Notes under the pieces: generated by a model
Seen by the model: the letters and a program-made list of their open reading frames with translations, nothing else
What the model was told of the DNA's origin: nothing
Databases searched by the model: none
Assembly: GCF_004535825.1 (NCBI RefSeq)
Contig: NZ_SGVY01000006.1
Coordinates: 1 to 64,000, forward strand
DNA length: 64,000 bases
Direction: 5' to 3'
Origin: Segatella hominis
GTDB lineage: Bacteria > Bacteroidota > Bacteroidia > Bacteroidales > Bacteroidaceae
Shown here: positions 17,431 through 26,009 of the stretch, piece by piece
Numbering within the stretch: the first letter of the stretch is position 1
Layout: each line of letters starts with the position of its first letter
Position numbers and translations under genes: made by a program

Positions 17431-17455
17431 CAACAGCTAAATCCCAAAAGAAACT

Positions 17456-18328
17456 TTACTGATTAGAATTACCGGAACTCAATTTTTCCAATGCATCCTC
17501 TGGATGTTCTTTTTCGAATTCCTTGCATTTTGCAATCATCTTTTCAGCATTGGCACGTTCCTTTGAATCTGGATACTCATTGATGAAGCCGTAGCACTCA
17601 TCCTCAGCATCCTGATAACGTTCCAGCTGCTTCTCCTCCACACTCATCTTGGCCAGTTCATACTTGCCTTTCATAATCAGTGTGGCAAATGCTTCACGCT
17701 TATTGCTATAAGGATAATCCTTCAACGCATTCTGAGCTGTTACGATACATGCCTGATAGTTGTTACCCTCGCCCAGACAGTTGCCAAAATAACTGCCCAA
17801 ATCATAATAAAGCTTCGCATTCTTATATTCCTTCTCCACCAGAAGATCCTGCAAAGCGAAAAGACGACTGGTAGCCAAATTCTTCAGACGGGCATCAGGA
17901 TATACGTCAAGATACTCCTGAAATGCACTGATTGCTGTAATCGTAGTACTCTGGTCGAGACGTGGTTCTGGAGCATTCATATACAGACTTTCGCCTACAA
18001 AGAACTTAGCTTGCTCTGCATAGATGCCCTTAGGATAACTGGAAACATATTTGCGGAAATATTCTGCTGCAGTCTCATAGTCTTTCATCTCAAACTCACA
18101 CATGGCGAGCATATACAGACTCTCCTCTGCCTCTGTAGATCCCTTCTTGATAGTAATCAAGTCATTCAGAAGAGTAGCTGCACGAGAATACTTGCCAGAA
18201 GCAAAATACTGCTTGGCATACTCATATTTCAAGTTATAATCCTGAGACTTATAAACCTGGTTAAACTGATTTGCACAACTTGACATCAGAAGCGCAAAAC
18301 AAGCTGATATAAGAATTGTTTTTTTCAT
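17456..18328 (-). CDS. bamD: Outer-membrane assembly lipoprotein BamD
   Basis: A 290-residue lipoprotein with the lipobox MSSC near residue 17 and about five TPR-like helical repeats (YEYAKQYFASGKYSRAATLL, YMLAMCEFEMKDYETAAEYF, AISAFQEYLDVYPDARL). These features match BamD/YfiO, the essential partner of BamA in inserting beta-barrel proteins. The ATG at 18328 is preferred to a GTG at 18337. A small palindrome (ATCAC..GTGAT, 18333-18347) lies in the short leader. Transcribed divergently from uvrB. Confidence 0.93.
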   Translation of the reverse strand: MKKTILISACFALLMSSCANQFNQVYKSQDYNLKYEYAKQYFASGKYSRAATLLNDLITIKKGSTEAEESLYMLAMCEFEMKDYETAAEYFRKYVSSYPKGIYAEQAKFFVGESLYMNAPEPRLDQSTTITAISAFQEYLDVYPDARLKNLATSRLFALQDLLVEKEYKNAKLYYDLGSYFGNCLGEGNNYQACIVTAQNALKDYPYSNKREAFATLIMKGKYELAKMSVEEKQLERYQDAEDECYGFINEYPDSKERANAEKMIAKCKEFEKEHPEDALEKLSSGNSNQ

Positions 18329-18348
18329 TATAATCACGTTTTGTGATG

Positions 18349-18379
18349 CAAAGTTAACTATAAAATAGCTATCTACAAA
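18349..18379 (-). promoter_or_regulatory. Promoter of bamD
   Basis: On the minus strand TTTG (18376-18379) and TAACTTTG (18349-18356) are spaced by 19 bp. The predicted transcript has a leader of only about 15 bases. Confidence 0.75.
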
Positions 18380-18440
18380 GAAAAAAATACACTTTTTCGC
18401 ATTTTATCATTCTTTATAACTAATTATGCGATTTTTTTTG

Positions 18441-18448
18441 TAATTTTG
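18441..18448 (+). promoter_or_regulatory. -7 promoter element of uvrB
   Basis: TAATTTTG lies 75 bases upstream of the uvrB ATG. No clear TTTG at -33 is present. It is back to back with the bamD promoter. Confidence 0.5.
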
Positions 18449-18523
18449 CAACCGATAATTTAATTTTATTAAGACTTCGCGTCTCAATACTTGTCAACAA
18501 ACTGATTTTTGAAATCAACAGAT

Positions 18524-20566
18524 ATGGAATTCAAGATAACTTCCAAATACCAGCCTACCGGCGATCAGCCACAGGCGATCAGGCAACTCACTGAGGGTGT
18601 GGAGCAAGGAGATCCTGCACAGGTTCTCTTAGGCGTCACCGGTTCGGGAAAGACCTTCACCGTAGCCAATGTCATTGCCAACGTGGGAAAGCCGACCCTC
18701 ATCCTGAGTCACAACAAGACTCTGGCTGCACAGTTGTATCAGGAAATGAAGGGCTTTTTCCCTGAAAACGCAGTGGAATACTATGTTTCCTACTACGACT
18801 ATTATCAGCCGGAAGCTTATCTTCCTACTACGGACACCTACATAGAGAAGGACCTTGCCATCAACGAAGAAATAGACAAGTTGCGACTCGGAGCCGTTTC
18901 TGCTCTATTATCAGGTAGAAAGGATGTCATCGTGGTCTCCTCTGTTTCCTGTATCTATGGTATGGGTGGACCTACTGCCATGCAGGAAAATATCATCAAG
19001 ATAAAGAAAGGACAGATACTGGACCGCAATGTATTCCTGCGCCAACTGGTTGATGCGCTGTATGTAAGAAACGACATTGAACTGCAGCGAGGCAACTTCA
19101 GGGTGAAAGGTGAAACGGTTGATATCTTCATGGCATACAGTGACCATGTGCTGAGAGTTACCTGGTGGGATGACGAAATCGACAGTATCGAGGAAGTCGA
19201 TTCTCTCACCTATCATCGCATAGAATCATTCGACCGGTATGAGATTTATCCTGCCAATCTGTTTGTGACTACCAAGGAACAGACAGAACAGGCTATCCGC
19301 ATGATACAGGACGACCTGGTGAAGCAGGAAGAATTCTTCAAGAGTATCGGCGATGGAATCAAGGCACAGCGAATCAAGGAAAGAGTGGAATACGATATGG
19401 AAATGATCAAGGAATTAGGTCACTGTTCGGGTATCGAAAACTACTCCAGATATTTTGATGGACGACAGGCTGGAGAACGACCATACTGTCTGCTGGACTT
19501 CTTCCCGAAAGATTTCCTGCTTGTGGTGGATGAGAGTCATGTCAGCATCCCACAGATAGGTGCGATGTACGGAGGTGATAGAGCCAGAAAGAAGAATCTC
19601 GTGGAATACGGTTTTAGACTTCCTGCTGCTTTTGACAACAGACCGCTGACCTTTGAAGAATTCCACAGTATGATCCATCAGGCGATCTACGTAAGTGCCA
19701 CACCTGCCGACTATGAACTCAGAGAGGCTGAGGGTATTGTGGTAGAACAGTTGATTAGACCGACGGGACTGTTGGATCCTGAAATAGAAGTAAGACCAAG
19801 TGAAAATCAGATAGACGACCTGCTGGATGAGATATTGACCAGGACTCACAGAAACGAGCGAGTACTGATCACGACCCTGACCAAGAGAATGGCTGAGGAA
19901 TTGACTGAGTTCTTGCTGAATCATAATGTGAAAGCTGCCTATATCCACAGTGATGTGGCTACGCTTGACCGTGTGAAAATCATGAACGACCTGCGAGCTG
20001 GCATTTACGACGTGCTGGTGGGCGTCAATCTCTTACGTGAGGGACTTGACCTGCCTGAGGTTTCATTGGTAGCTATTCTCGATGCCGACAAGGAAGGTTT
20101 CCTGAGAAGTCACCGTTCACTCACACAGACTGCTGGTAGAGCGGCAAGAAACGTCAATGGAAAGGTAATCATGTATGCAGATAACATCACAGAGAGCATG
20201 CAGCGTACCATCGATGAAACTGCCCGCAGAAGAAGTATCCAGTTGCAGTACAATGCCGATCATGGTATCACACCTAAACAGATAGAGAAGGCAATTACCT
20301 CTGCACTCCCAACATCTGCCGACAAGGAAGCTAACTATCGCATCGGTGACGGCAAAAAGGAAAACAGACGGGTATATGTCGAACCGGAAGGAGGCGCTTT
20401 TGCTGCCGATCCTATCGTACGCAGTATGAGTAAGGAGGAACTCGTCAAGAGTATTGAAAACACGACTGCCCTTATGAAACAGGCTGCCAAGGAACTCGAC
20501 TTCTTGCAAGCTGCACAATACAGAGATGAGATTCTGAGACTGCAGAAGGAACTGGAGGAAAAATAA
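18524..20566 (+). CDS. uvrB: UvrABC excision nuclease subunit B
   Basis: A 680-residue UvrB of normal length, the damage-verifying helicase of nucleotide excision repair. Walker A is GVTGSGKT near residue 37. The beta-hairpin region has YYVSYYDYYQPEAYLPTTDT. VDESHVSIPQ is the DEAD-box-like motif. Helicase C-terminal motifs include GVNLLREGLDLPEVS and QTAGRAARN. The C-terminal UVR motif (about 640-675, AKELDFLQAAQYRDEI) binds UvrC. The ATG at 18524 is preferred over a TTG 15 bases upstream because MEFKITSKYQPTGDQP is the family start. Confidence 0.97.
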   Translation: MEFKITSKYQPTGDQPQAIRQLTEGVEQGDPAQVLLGVTGSGKTFTVANVIANVGKPTLILSHNKTLAAQLYQEMKGFFPENAVEYYVSYYDYYQPEAYLPTTDTYIEKDLAINEEIDKLRLGAVSALLSGRKDVIVVSSVSCIYGMGGPTAMQENIIKIKKGQILDRNVFLRQLVDALYVRNDIELQRGNFRVKGETVDIFMAYSDHVLRVTWWDDEIDSIEEVDSLTYHRIESFDRYEIYPANLFVTTKEQTEQAIRMIQDDLVKQEEFFKSIGDGIKAQRIKERVEYDMEMIKELGHCSGIENYSRYFDGRQAGERPYCLLDFFPKDFLLVVDESHVSIPQIGAMYGGDRARKKNLVEYGFRLPAAFDNRPLTFEEFHSMIHQAIYVSATPADYELREAEGIVVEQLIRPTGLLDPEIEVRPSENQIDDLLDEILTRTHRNERVLITTLTKRMAEELTEFLLNHNVKAAYIHSDVATLDRVKIMNDLRAGIYDVLVGVNLLREGLDLPEVSLVAILDADKEGFLRSHRSLTQTAGRAARNVNGKVIMYADNITESMQRTIDETARRRSIQLQYNADHGITPKQIEKAITSALPTSADKEANYRIGDGKKENRRVYVEPEGGAFAADPIVRSMSKEELVKSIENTTALMKQAAKELDFLQAAQYRDEILRLQKELEEK

Positions 20567-20695
20567 ACACTTAGAGAATATCAGAACTGGAGGATTCAAG
20601 GACTGGAGGAATCAAGAAATGAAGGTATCTGGAAGTGGGAAACCAAGGACTTCAGGAATCCAGGACTATAGAAATTCTGGACTTCAGAAAAAGTA
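20549..20695. repeat. Degenerate repeats of GAACTGGAGGAATCAAG after uvrB
   Basis: GAACTGGAGGAA at the 3' end of uvrB recurs as GAACTGGAGGATTCAAG (20584), GACTGGAGGAATCAAG (20601), GACTTCAGGAATCCAGG (20648) and weaker copies to about 20690. The array looks as if it grew from the last codons of uvrB. Confidence 0.6.
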
Positions 20696-20750
20696 AATTA
20701 AAATATTAGAAAAAGCAATAGGTAAATAAAAGGTAATAAGATTAAAATTT

Positions 20751-21668
20751 ATGTGGTTAGTATTAGCATTTCTCTCAGCCACACTGCTGGGATTCTATGA
20801 TGCCTTCAAGAAAAAGGCTCTTTCTGGTAACGCGGTGATTCCGGTGCTCTTTCTGAACACCCTATTTTCATCGCTCATTTTCATTCCGTTCATCATAATG
20901 AGCTATACAGGAACTCAACTGGACGGAACGATTTTTCATGTAGCCGAAGGCGGATGGGAAGTTCATAAATATATCGTATTGAAGAGTATGATTGTACTGA
21001 GCAGTTGGACATTCGGCTATTTCGGTATGAAGCATCTGCCTCTTACCATTGTAGGACCTATCAACGCTACAAGACCGGTGATGACACTTGTAGGTGCACT
21101 GATTGTATATGGGGAGGTATTGAACCTATATCAGTGGATCGGTGTGATTTTAGCCATCGTCTCTTTCGCCATGCTCAGCAAAAGCGGAAAGAAAGAAGGA
21201 ATCGACTTCAAGCATGACAAGTGGATCTACTTCATCGTCTTGGCTGCCATATTGGGAGCTATCAGCGGTCTGTACGACAAATATCTCATGGCTCCTCCAG
21301 AGAATGGTGGCGTAGGACTGGACAGAATGATTGTACAGAGCTGGTACAATATCTACCAATTCTTCCTCATGGGAGCGATGATGCTCATGATCTGGTGGCC
21401 TAAGAAAAACAGTACCACCCCATTCCACTGGCACTGGTCTATCGTATTCATCAGTATCTTCTTGAGCGCAGCAGACTTCGTCTATTTCTATGCATTGAGT
21501 TTGCCAGGAGCCATGATCAGTATCGTGAGTATGGTGAGACGCGGAAGTGTCATCGTCAGCTTCCTCTTTGGAGCCGCCATTTTCCACGAAAAGAACCTCA
21601 AAGCAAAGTTTGTCGACCTGCTTTTGGTACTCTTAGGTATGCTCTTCCTGTATTTCGGAACTAAATAA
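20751..21668 (+). CDS. EamA/DMT family transporter
   Basis: A 305-residue protein with about ten membrane segments in two EamA halves (starting MWLVLAFLSATLLGFYDAFK, and the second near KWIYFIVLAAILGAISGLYD). The first half has PLTIVGPINATRPVMTLVGA, and the second PGAMISIVSMVRRGSVIVSF. This drug/metabolite transporter superfamily moves small metabolites across the inner membrane. The substrate is unknown. It lies alone on the plus strand after uvrB. Confidence 0.88.
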   Translation: MWLVLAFLSATLLGFYDAFKKKALSGNAVIPVLFLNTLFSSLIFIPFIIMSYTGTQLDGTIFHVAEGGWEVHKYIVLKSMIVLSSWTFGYFGMKHLPLTIVGPINATRPVMTLVGALIVYGEVLNLYQWIGVILAIVSFAMLSKSGKKEGIDFKHDKWIYFIVLAAILGAISGLYDKYLMAPPENGGVGLDRMIVQSWYNIYQFFLMGAMMLMIWWPKKNSTTPFHWHWSIVFISIFLSAADFVYFYALSLPGAMISIVSMVRRGSVIVSFLFGAAIFHEKNLKAKFVDLLLVLLGMLFLYFGTK

Positions 21669-21735
21669 GAAAACAGGGAAATTACTGCAAAAAGAATATT
21701 CTTTCCATTAAAAACAATAACTTTTTGAATATTTA

Positions 21736-21767
21736 TTTGGCAGTTCGATAATAAAGTGTTAATTTTG
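21736..21767 (+). promoter_or_regulatory. Promoter of the ACT/UPF0210 operon
   Basis: TTTG (21736-21739) and TAATTTTG (21760-21767) are spaced by exactly 20 bp, a full Bacteroidota consensus. The leader to the ATG at 21805 is about 32 bases. Confidence 0.8.
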
Positions 21768-21804
21768 CAGACAAAATAATTACCAAAAACAAATAGATTT
21801 GATC

Positions 21805-22077
21805 ATGAACAGAACAATTATTACAGTAGTGGGCAAAGATACTGTGGGTATCATTGCAAAGGTTTGTACCTATTTGGCAGAGAATGACATCAACATTCTT
21901 GATATCTCACAGACCATCGTTCAGGAGTATTTCAACATGATGATGATTGTTGACATGGGTAAGATGAAGAAGTCTTTTGAGAATGTGGCTGATGAACTTG
22001 CTGAGATTGGTAAAGGCATGGGTGTACAGATCAAAACCCAGCGTGAGGAAATTTTTGATATGATGCACCGTATCTAA
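21805..22077 (+). CDS. ACT domain protein (UPF0237 type)
   Basis: A 90-residue protein that is a single ACT domain (MNRTIITVVGKDTVGIIAKV, INILDISQTIV, MMMIVDMG). ACT domains bind amino acids or similar small ligands. Single-ACT proteins of this type are regularly encoded next to a UPF0210 gene, as here (67 bases apart), and are thought to regulate it. The ATG at 21805 is preferred to a TTG two codons upstream. Confidence 0.9.
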   Translation: MNRTIITVVGKDTVGIIAKVCTYLAENDINILDISQTIVQEYFNMMMIVDMGKMKKSFENVADELAEIGKGMGVQIKTQREEIFDMMHRI

Positions 22078-22144
22078 TCAATCCTGATATTCATTCAGAG
22101 TATCAGTTTGACACATTATTATATATATAGATAAAAATACAATT

Positions 22145-23509
22145 ATGATCAACATATCTGAGGTTATCGAAACCAACAAGATGATTGAGCAGGAAAATCT
22201 CGACGTTCGTACCATCACAATGGGTATCAACCTGTTGGATTGTGCTGCAACAGATGTAGACGTGCTCTGGCAGAACATATACAATAAAATAACTCGCCTG
22301 GCCAAAAATCTGGTAAAAACAGGCGAAGATATCTCTAAGGAATTTGGTATTCCTATCGTCAACAAGAGAATCTCCATTACTCCTATTTCACTCGTAGGCG
22401 GTTCTGCATGCAAGACTACAGACGACTATGTGAAGATAGCCAAGACGCTTGACAAATGTGCCAAGGAACTCGGTGTAAACTTCCTGGGTGGTTACTCTGC
22501 CATCGTAAGCAAGGGTATGAGCAAGAGCGATGAACTTCTGATTCGTTCTATTCCACAGGCTCTGGCGCAGACTGATTTTATCTGCAGTTCTATCAATGTA
22601 GGTTCTACAAAGACGGGTATCAACATGGATGCTGTCCGCCTGATGGGACAAATCATCAAGGATACTGCTGAAGCAACCAAGGACAAGGGTTCATTAGGTT
22701 GTGCTAAGTTGGTTGTTTTATGCAATGCACCTGACGATAATCCGTTTATGGCTGGTGCTTTCCATGGTGTTAGCGAAGCTGATGCTGTCATCAGCGTTGG
22801 TGTCAGCGGTCCTGGTGTTGTAAAATATGCACTGGAAAGTGTTCGAGGTGAGAGTTTCGAGGTTTTGTGCGAGACCATCAAGCGTACTGCATTCAAGATT
22901 ACACGTGTAGGTCAGTTGGTGGCTAAAGAGGCTTCTGCTCGTCTGAATATCCCATTCGGTATCATCGACTTGTCTCTGGCTCCTACTCCTGCTATCGGCG
23001 ACAGTGTGGCTGATATTCTTAAGGAAATTGGTTTAGAGCATCCAGGAGCTCCTGGTACAACTGCTGCTTTGGCTTTGTTGAATGACCAGGTAAAGAAGGG
23101 TGGCATCATGGCTTCATCATACGTAGGTGGCCTGAGTGGTGCTTTCATTCCTGTAAGTGAAGACCAGGGTATGATTGATGCTGTAGAGGCAGGTGCTCTG
23201 ACTATCGAGAAATTGGAAGCTATGACCTGTGTTTGCTCTGTAGGTCTTGATATGATTGCAATTCCTGGCGATACTCCTGCAACAACCATTTCTGGTGTGA
23301 TTGCTGACGAGGCAGCTATCGGTATGATCAATCAGAAGACAACTGCAGTCCGCGTTATTCCTGTAGTAGGAATGAAGGTTGGCGACAATGTTGACTTTGG
23401 CGGTTTGCTGGGTCATGCACCTATCATGCCTGTCAACTCTTTCAGTTGTGAAGCATTTGTCAACCGTGTAGGACGCATCCCTGCTCCTATCCACAGTTTC
23501 AAGAACTAA
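22145..23509 (+). CDS. UPF0210 / PFL family protein
   Basis: A 454-residue member of the UPF0210 (DUF711) family, annotated PFL family because of a fold relation to pyruvate formate-lyase. Conserved parts are [47 protein letters not shown]-like sequence and [18 protein letters not shown]. No glycyl-radical motif is seen at the C-terminus, and the family's reaction is not established. It follows the ACT-domain gene in one operon and ends before a terminator hairpin. Confidence 0.9.
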   Translation: MINISEVIETNKMIEQENLDVRTITMGINLLDCAATDVDVLWQNIYNKITRLAKNLVKTGEDISKEFGIPIVNKRISITPISLVGGSACKTTDDYVKIAKTLDKCAKELGVNFLGGYSAIVSKGMSKSDELLIRSIPQALAQTDFICSSINVGSTKTGINMDAVRLMGQIIKDTAEATKDKGSLGCAKLVVLCNAPDDNPFMAGAFHGVSEADAVISVGVSGPGVVKYALESVRGESFEVLCETIKRTAFKITRVGQLVAKEASARLNIPFGIIDLSLAPTPAIGDSVADILKEIGLEHPGAPGTTAALALLNDQVKKGGIMASSYVGGLSGAFIPVSEDQGMIDAVEAGALTIEKLEAMTCVCSVGLDMIAIPGDTPATTISGVIADEAAIGMINQKTTAVRVIPVVGMKVGDNVDFGGLLGHAPIMPVNSFSCEAFVNRVGRIPAPIHSFKN

Positions 23510-23525
23510 ATCAGAAAAATCATAT

Positions 23526-23569
23526 AAAAAAGAGAGGGTGCGTCATGGCTTATGACACTCCCTCTTTTT
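23526..23569. terminator. Terminator hairpin after UPF0210 gene
   Basis: AAAAAGAGAGGGTGCGTCAT (from 23526) pairs imperfectly with ATGACACTCCCTCTTTTT (23552-23569) around the apex sequence GGCTT. A run of T follows. The apex and upper stem recur at 23876-23904 and in part near 37325. Confidence 0.8.
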
Positions 23570-23875
23570 ATAAAGCATTTCCTCAAAGGAAACGCATTTA
23601 TAAGCTCTAACGAAGCGCTTTGTTAAGGTCTAAGTTTATTGAGATCTAACAAAGCGCTTCTTCATCCGTCTATAATTTTCGAGGATTCAGGTTTCATAAT
23701 TTCCGCCCCTGTACCCACTTTTATTTTTCCCTGCCCACGGAAAAATTCTTGCGTGGGCAGGGAGAAAAATATACCCAGACAGAGAAGGGAAATTATAAGA
23801 GTATTTGTAGGAAATGGGAGTGTCATCGAAAAGGGCATGTTTTAACATTTATGGTAGAAAAATACAGATAGAAAA
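23570..23875. other. Convergent spacer rich in inverted repeats, no gene
   Basis: No gene is supported. TTTCCT/AGGAAA forms a hairpin at 23578-23592. A perfect 14-bp inverted repeat lies at 23612-23625 and 23647-23660 (GAAGCGCTTTGTTA). A nested structure at 23696-23796 has an outer 9-bp stem (ATAATTTCC with GGAAATTAT) and an inner perfect 11-bp stem (CCCTGCCCACG with CGTGGGCAGGG) around a 12-base loop. An open frame at 23639-23845 crosses these repeats and is considered chance. Confidence 0.7.
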
Positions 23876-23904
23876 AGGGTGTATCATGGCTTATGACACA
23901 CCCT
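23876..23904 (-). terminator. Terminator of the barrel-protein gene
   Basis: AGGGTGTATCAT (23876-23887) pairs with ATGACACACCCT (23893-23904) with one G-T type mismatch. On the minus strand it is followed by TTTTTC. It shares its apex GGCTT and flanks with the terminator at 23526. Confidence 0.8.
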
Positions 23905-23926
23905 CACTTTTTTATAATTAACTTTA

Positions 23927-25345
23927 TTATTTCCCAATATTGAATCGGAGACCGAACTGGATATTGAAATTCAACTTTTTATCTTTGAAGATATTTTCAA
24001 TCTGACTTCCATTATCAAAGTAATATTTCATTCCAGGCTCCACATAAACTCCCAATTGAGGAATAAAATCATACTGAATACCAACAGATGCATTTGTTGA
24101 CCATTGCATCTTATCACGTTTGCTTTCTTTTACTTCTCCATCCGTTTCGGTATGATTCTTAATATTTACAGCACCTTCGCCACCTGCTGTCACGTAAGTA
24201 TGCAAGCCTTTATATTCCCATACAGAATAACTCAAATTGAGCGGTATTCCCATATAATGGAGATCTTGGGTAGATACTGTACGGGTATCAGAAACTCCAC
24301 TGATGAAATCCGAACTGACTTTGGTATAAACCAGACCCGTAGAGAGTTTCAACTTAGTAAGAAGATGAAAGCCCACCTGCATACCTACAGATATCGGTTG
24401 ATGATGCTTGGTCTCTTCGTAGAGATCCGAAGTTGGAATCATAGCCATATATCTTTCATCAAAGAAATTGGCAATCTTGATATTTTTATCATAATAAACA
24501 GGATCAGAAGAAGGCATAGAGCTCATCAATACAGGACTGTTGCCTCCCGATGTCTTCCCTATAAATCCATTCTCGCCGTACAACTGGAGTTTCAAGCCAC
24601 CACGATGATGTTTGTCTTTACGTCCCAGTTTTTCATCCATACTGCTTTGTGCCAAAACAGTCCTTCTTCCGTTCTGAGCAGAAGACATTACATCACCTTC
24701 TGAAGTTATTAGAGAGTTTACTTTCCGAGAAGAACGGGATGAAGGAACCGTTTCTGATTTCTCATTTACAGAACGGGCAGAACTCTGAGTATCTAAATCT
24801 AAAGACAAAGCAGATTCAGAACTTACTAATTCTACAGAATTAGATTGAGCAAGAATGTTGTTCCTTGTCTGTCCGCCTCCAGACAAAGTTTGCAGTCCAT
24901 CTTTAGACATCACATTTTGACCATTAGCAGATACAGCAGTCTGACCATCATCATAAATTGCATTTTGACCATTATCAGAGATTGATTTCTGACTATTATC
25001 AGAGATTGCTGCCTGACTATCTTTAGGGACAGCTGTCTGCCTTTTATCAATGAAAGTTTTGGGGCCTTTGTCAAATATAGCAGCAACTTCTTTTTCTGCA
25101 ACTTCATTCCACGGATGGAAATACACATAGGCACTACCAGCAAGAATGGCAGCTATTGATGCGGCTATAGAGAAACGACGCATCACAATAGAGCGAGTGA
25201 CCCCATGATTGCTATGGTCGTTTTTATTCGCAAATACCTCATCTTGAGCTAACGATTGTTCTATGTTAGCCCACAACTCATCTCCGACTGGCATTTCATA
25301 GTCTGCCATCCGGTCGCGTAGTCTGTCTGTCCAATCGTTATTCAT
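23927..25345 (-). CDS. Membrane-anchored outer-membrane beta-barrel-like protein with 8-residue repeats
   Basis: A 472-residue protein encoded with an ECF sigma factor. Residues 1-55 are hydrophilic and begin DWTDRLRDRMADYEMPVGDE, a start seen in Bacteroidota proteins that follow sigma factors. Residues 57-76 form one membrane segment (FSIAASIAAILAGSAYVYF). Residues 103-150 are six tandem 8-residue units such as QAAISDNS and QNAIYDDG, followed by a Ser-rich stretch. Residues 255-472 are strand-rich and end FNIQFGLRFNIGK, typical of an 8-stranded outer-membrane barrel (OMP_b-brl type). The layout suggests an inner-membrane anchor joined to an outer-membrane barrel, possibly an anti-sigma or sensor. 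Its start overlaps the sigma gene by 8 bases (ATGAATAA). Confidence 0.8.
   Translation of the reverse strand: MNNDWTDRLRDRMADYEMPVGDELWANIEQSLAQDEVFANKNDHSNHGVTRSIVMRRFSIAASIAAILAGSAYVYFHPWNEVAEKEVAAIFDKGPKTFIDKRQTAVPKDSQAAISDNSQKSISDNGQNAIYDDGQTAVSANGQNVMSKDGLQTLSGGGQTRNNILAQSNSVELVSSESALSLDLDTQSSARSVNEKSETVPSSRSSRKVNSLITSEGDVMSSAQNGRRTVLAQSSMDEKLGRKDKHHRGGLKLQLYGENGFIGKTSGGNSPVLMSSMPSSDPVYYDKNIKIANFFDERYMAMIPTSDLYEETKHHQPISVGMQVGFHLLTKLKLSTGLVYTKVSSDFISGVSDTRTVSTQDLHYMGIPLNLSYSVWEYKGLHTYVTAGGEGAVNIKNHTETDGEVKESKRDKMQWSTNASVGIQYDFIPQLGVYVEPGMKYYFDNGSQIENIFKDKKLNFNIQFGLRFNIGK
24896..25039 (-). repeat. Six in-frame 24-bp tandem repeats
   Basis: Six diverged 24-bp units encode residues 103-150 of the barrel protein, each starting with Gln and having the pattern Q-x-A/S-I/V-x-D/K-x-G/S. 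Copy-number change would keep the frame and alter the length of the linker between membrane segment and barrel. Confidence 0.8.
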
Positions 25346-25883
25346 ATTCCTTATTCTTTAGATAATTATTAATTTTGCTCGCTAAAAGTTTCTTGGCTCT
25401 CAAATACTGAGAAGCAGAAGTAGATTCCTTGATATCAAGCATCTCTGCAATCTCCTTGTGACTCTTTTGTTCAAAGACATAGAGATTCAAAACCATTCTA
25501 TAACCATCAGGCAACTCACTGATCATCTGATTCAGAACTTGCGGTGGCACTTTATCGACGTCTGGTACTTGTTCTTCTATCTCATCTGGGAACTCATCAA
25601 CAAAAGAAAATTTCGTTTTCTGTTTGATGAAATTGATTGCCTCGTTAGAAACAATCCTAAGAATCCATCCCTTCAACGATCCCTCACCCCTGTATTCAAA
25701 CCTGTTGACAGAAGAAAGAATCTTCACGAAACTATCCTGAATGACATCATTGAGATCATCACGATCAGGGACATACCTCAGCCCTACAGCCATGGCATAT
25801 CCCACATATCGGCTATACAGTTGATGCAACGCACTCCTGTCGCCCTTTTTGATGTCATCCAATAATTCCTTTTCTGATTTCAT
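25338..25883 (-). CDS. ECF-type RNA polymerase sigma factor
   Basis: A 181-residue group IV sigma factor. Region 2 contains DDLNDVIQDSFVKIL and FEYRGEGSLKGWILRIVSNE. Region 4 contains LPDGYRMVLNLYVFEQKSHK, EIAEMLDIKESTSASQ and YLRAKKLLASKI. It lacks region 1.1 and region 3. Its stop overlaps the start of the barrel protein, suggesting translational coupling and a regulatory pair. The upstream gene (rnz) ends 127 bases away on the same strand. A small inverted repeat (CCAC..GTGG, about 25902-25915) lies before the start. Confidence 0.93.
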   Translation of the reverse strand: MKSEKELLDDIKKGDRSALHQLYSRYVGYAMAVGLRYVPDRDDLNDVIQDSFVKILSSVNRFEYRGEGSLKGWILRIVSNEAINFIKQKTKFSFVDEFPDEIEEQVPDVDKVPPQVLNQMISELPDGYRMVLNLYVFEQKSHKEIAEMLDIKESTSASQYLRAKKLLASKINNYLKNKEYE

Positions 25884-26009
25884 TCTTTAACAACAAGTTA
25901 CCACAACCGGGTGGTCTTAAACTCATAGCCTTTTATCTAAAAACTGAAAAATATGAAAATCTTGCATCAGATTTATATTTTTTTTGCAAATTTCTTTTTT
26001 GTAGGCCAT

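Noticed and set aside
23639-23845. 68-codon frame in the convergent spacer
   Set aside because: It reads across palindromes that explain its sequence; no start signal or homology pattern.
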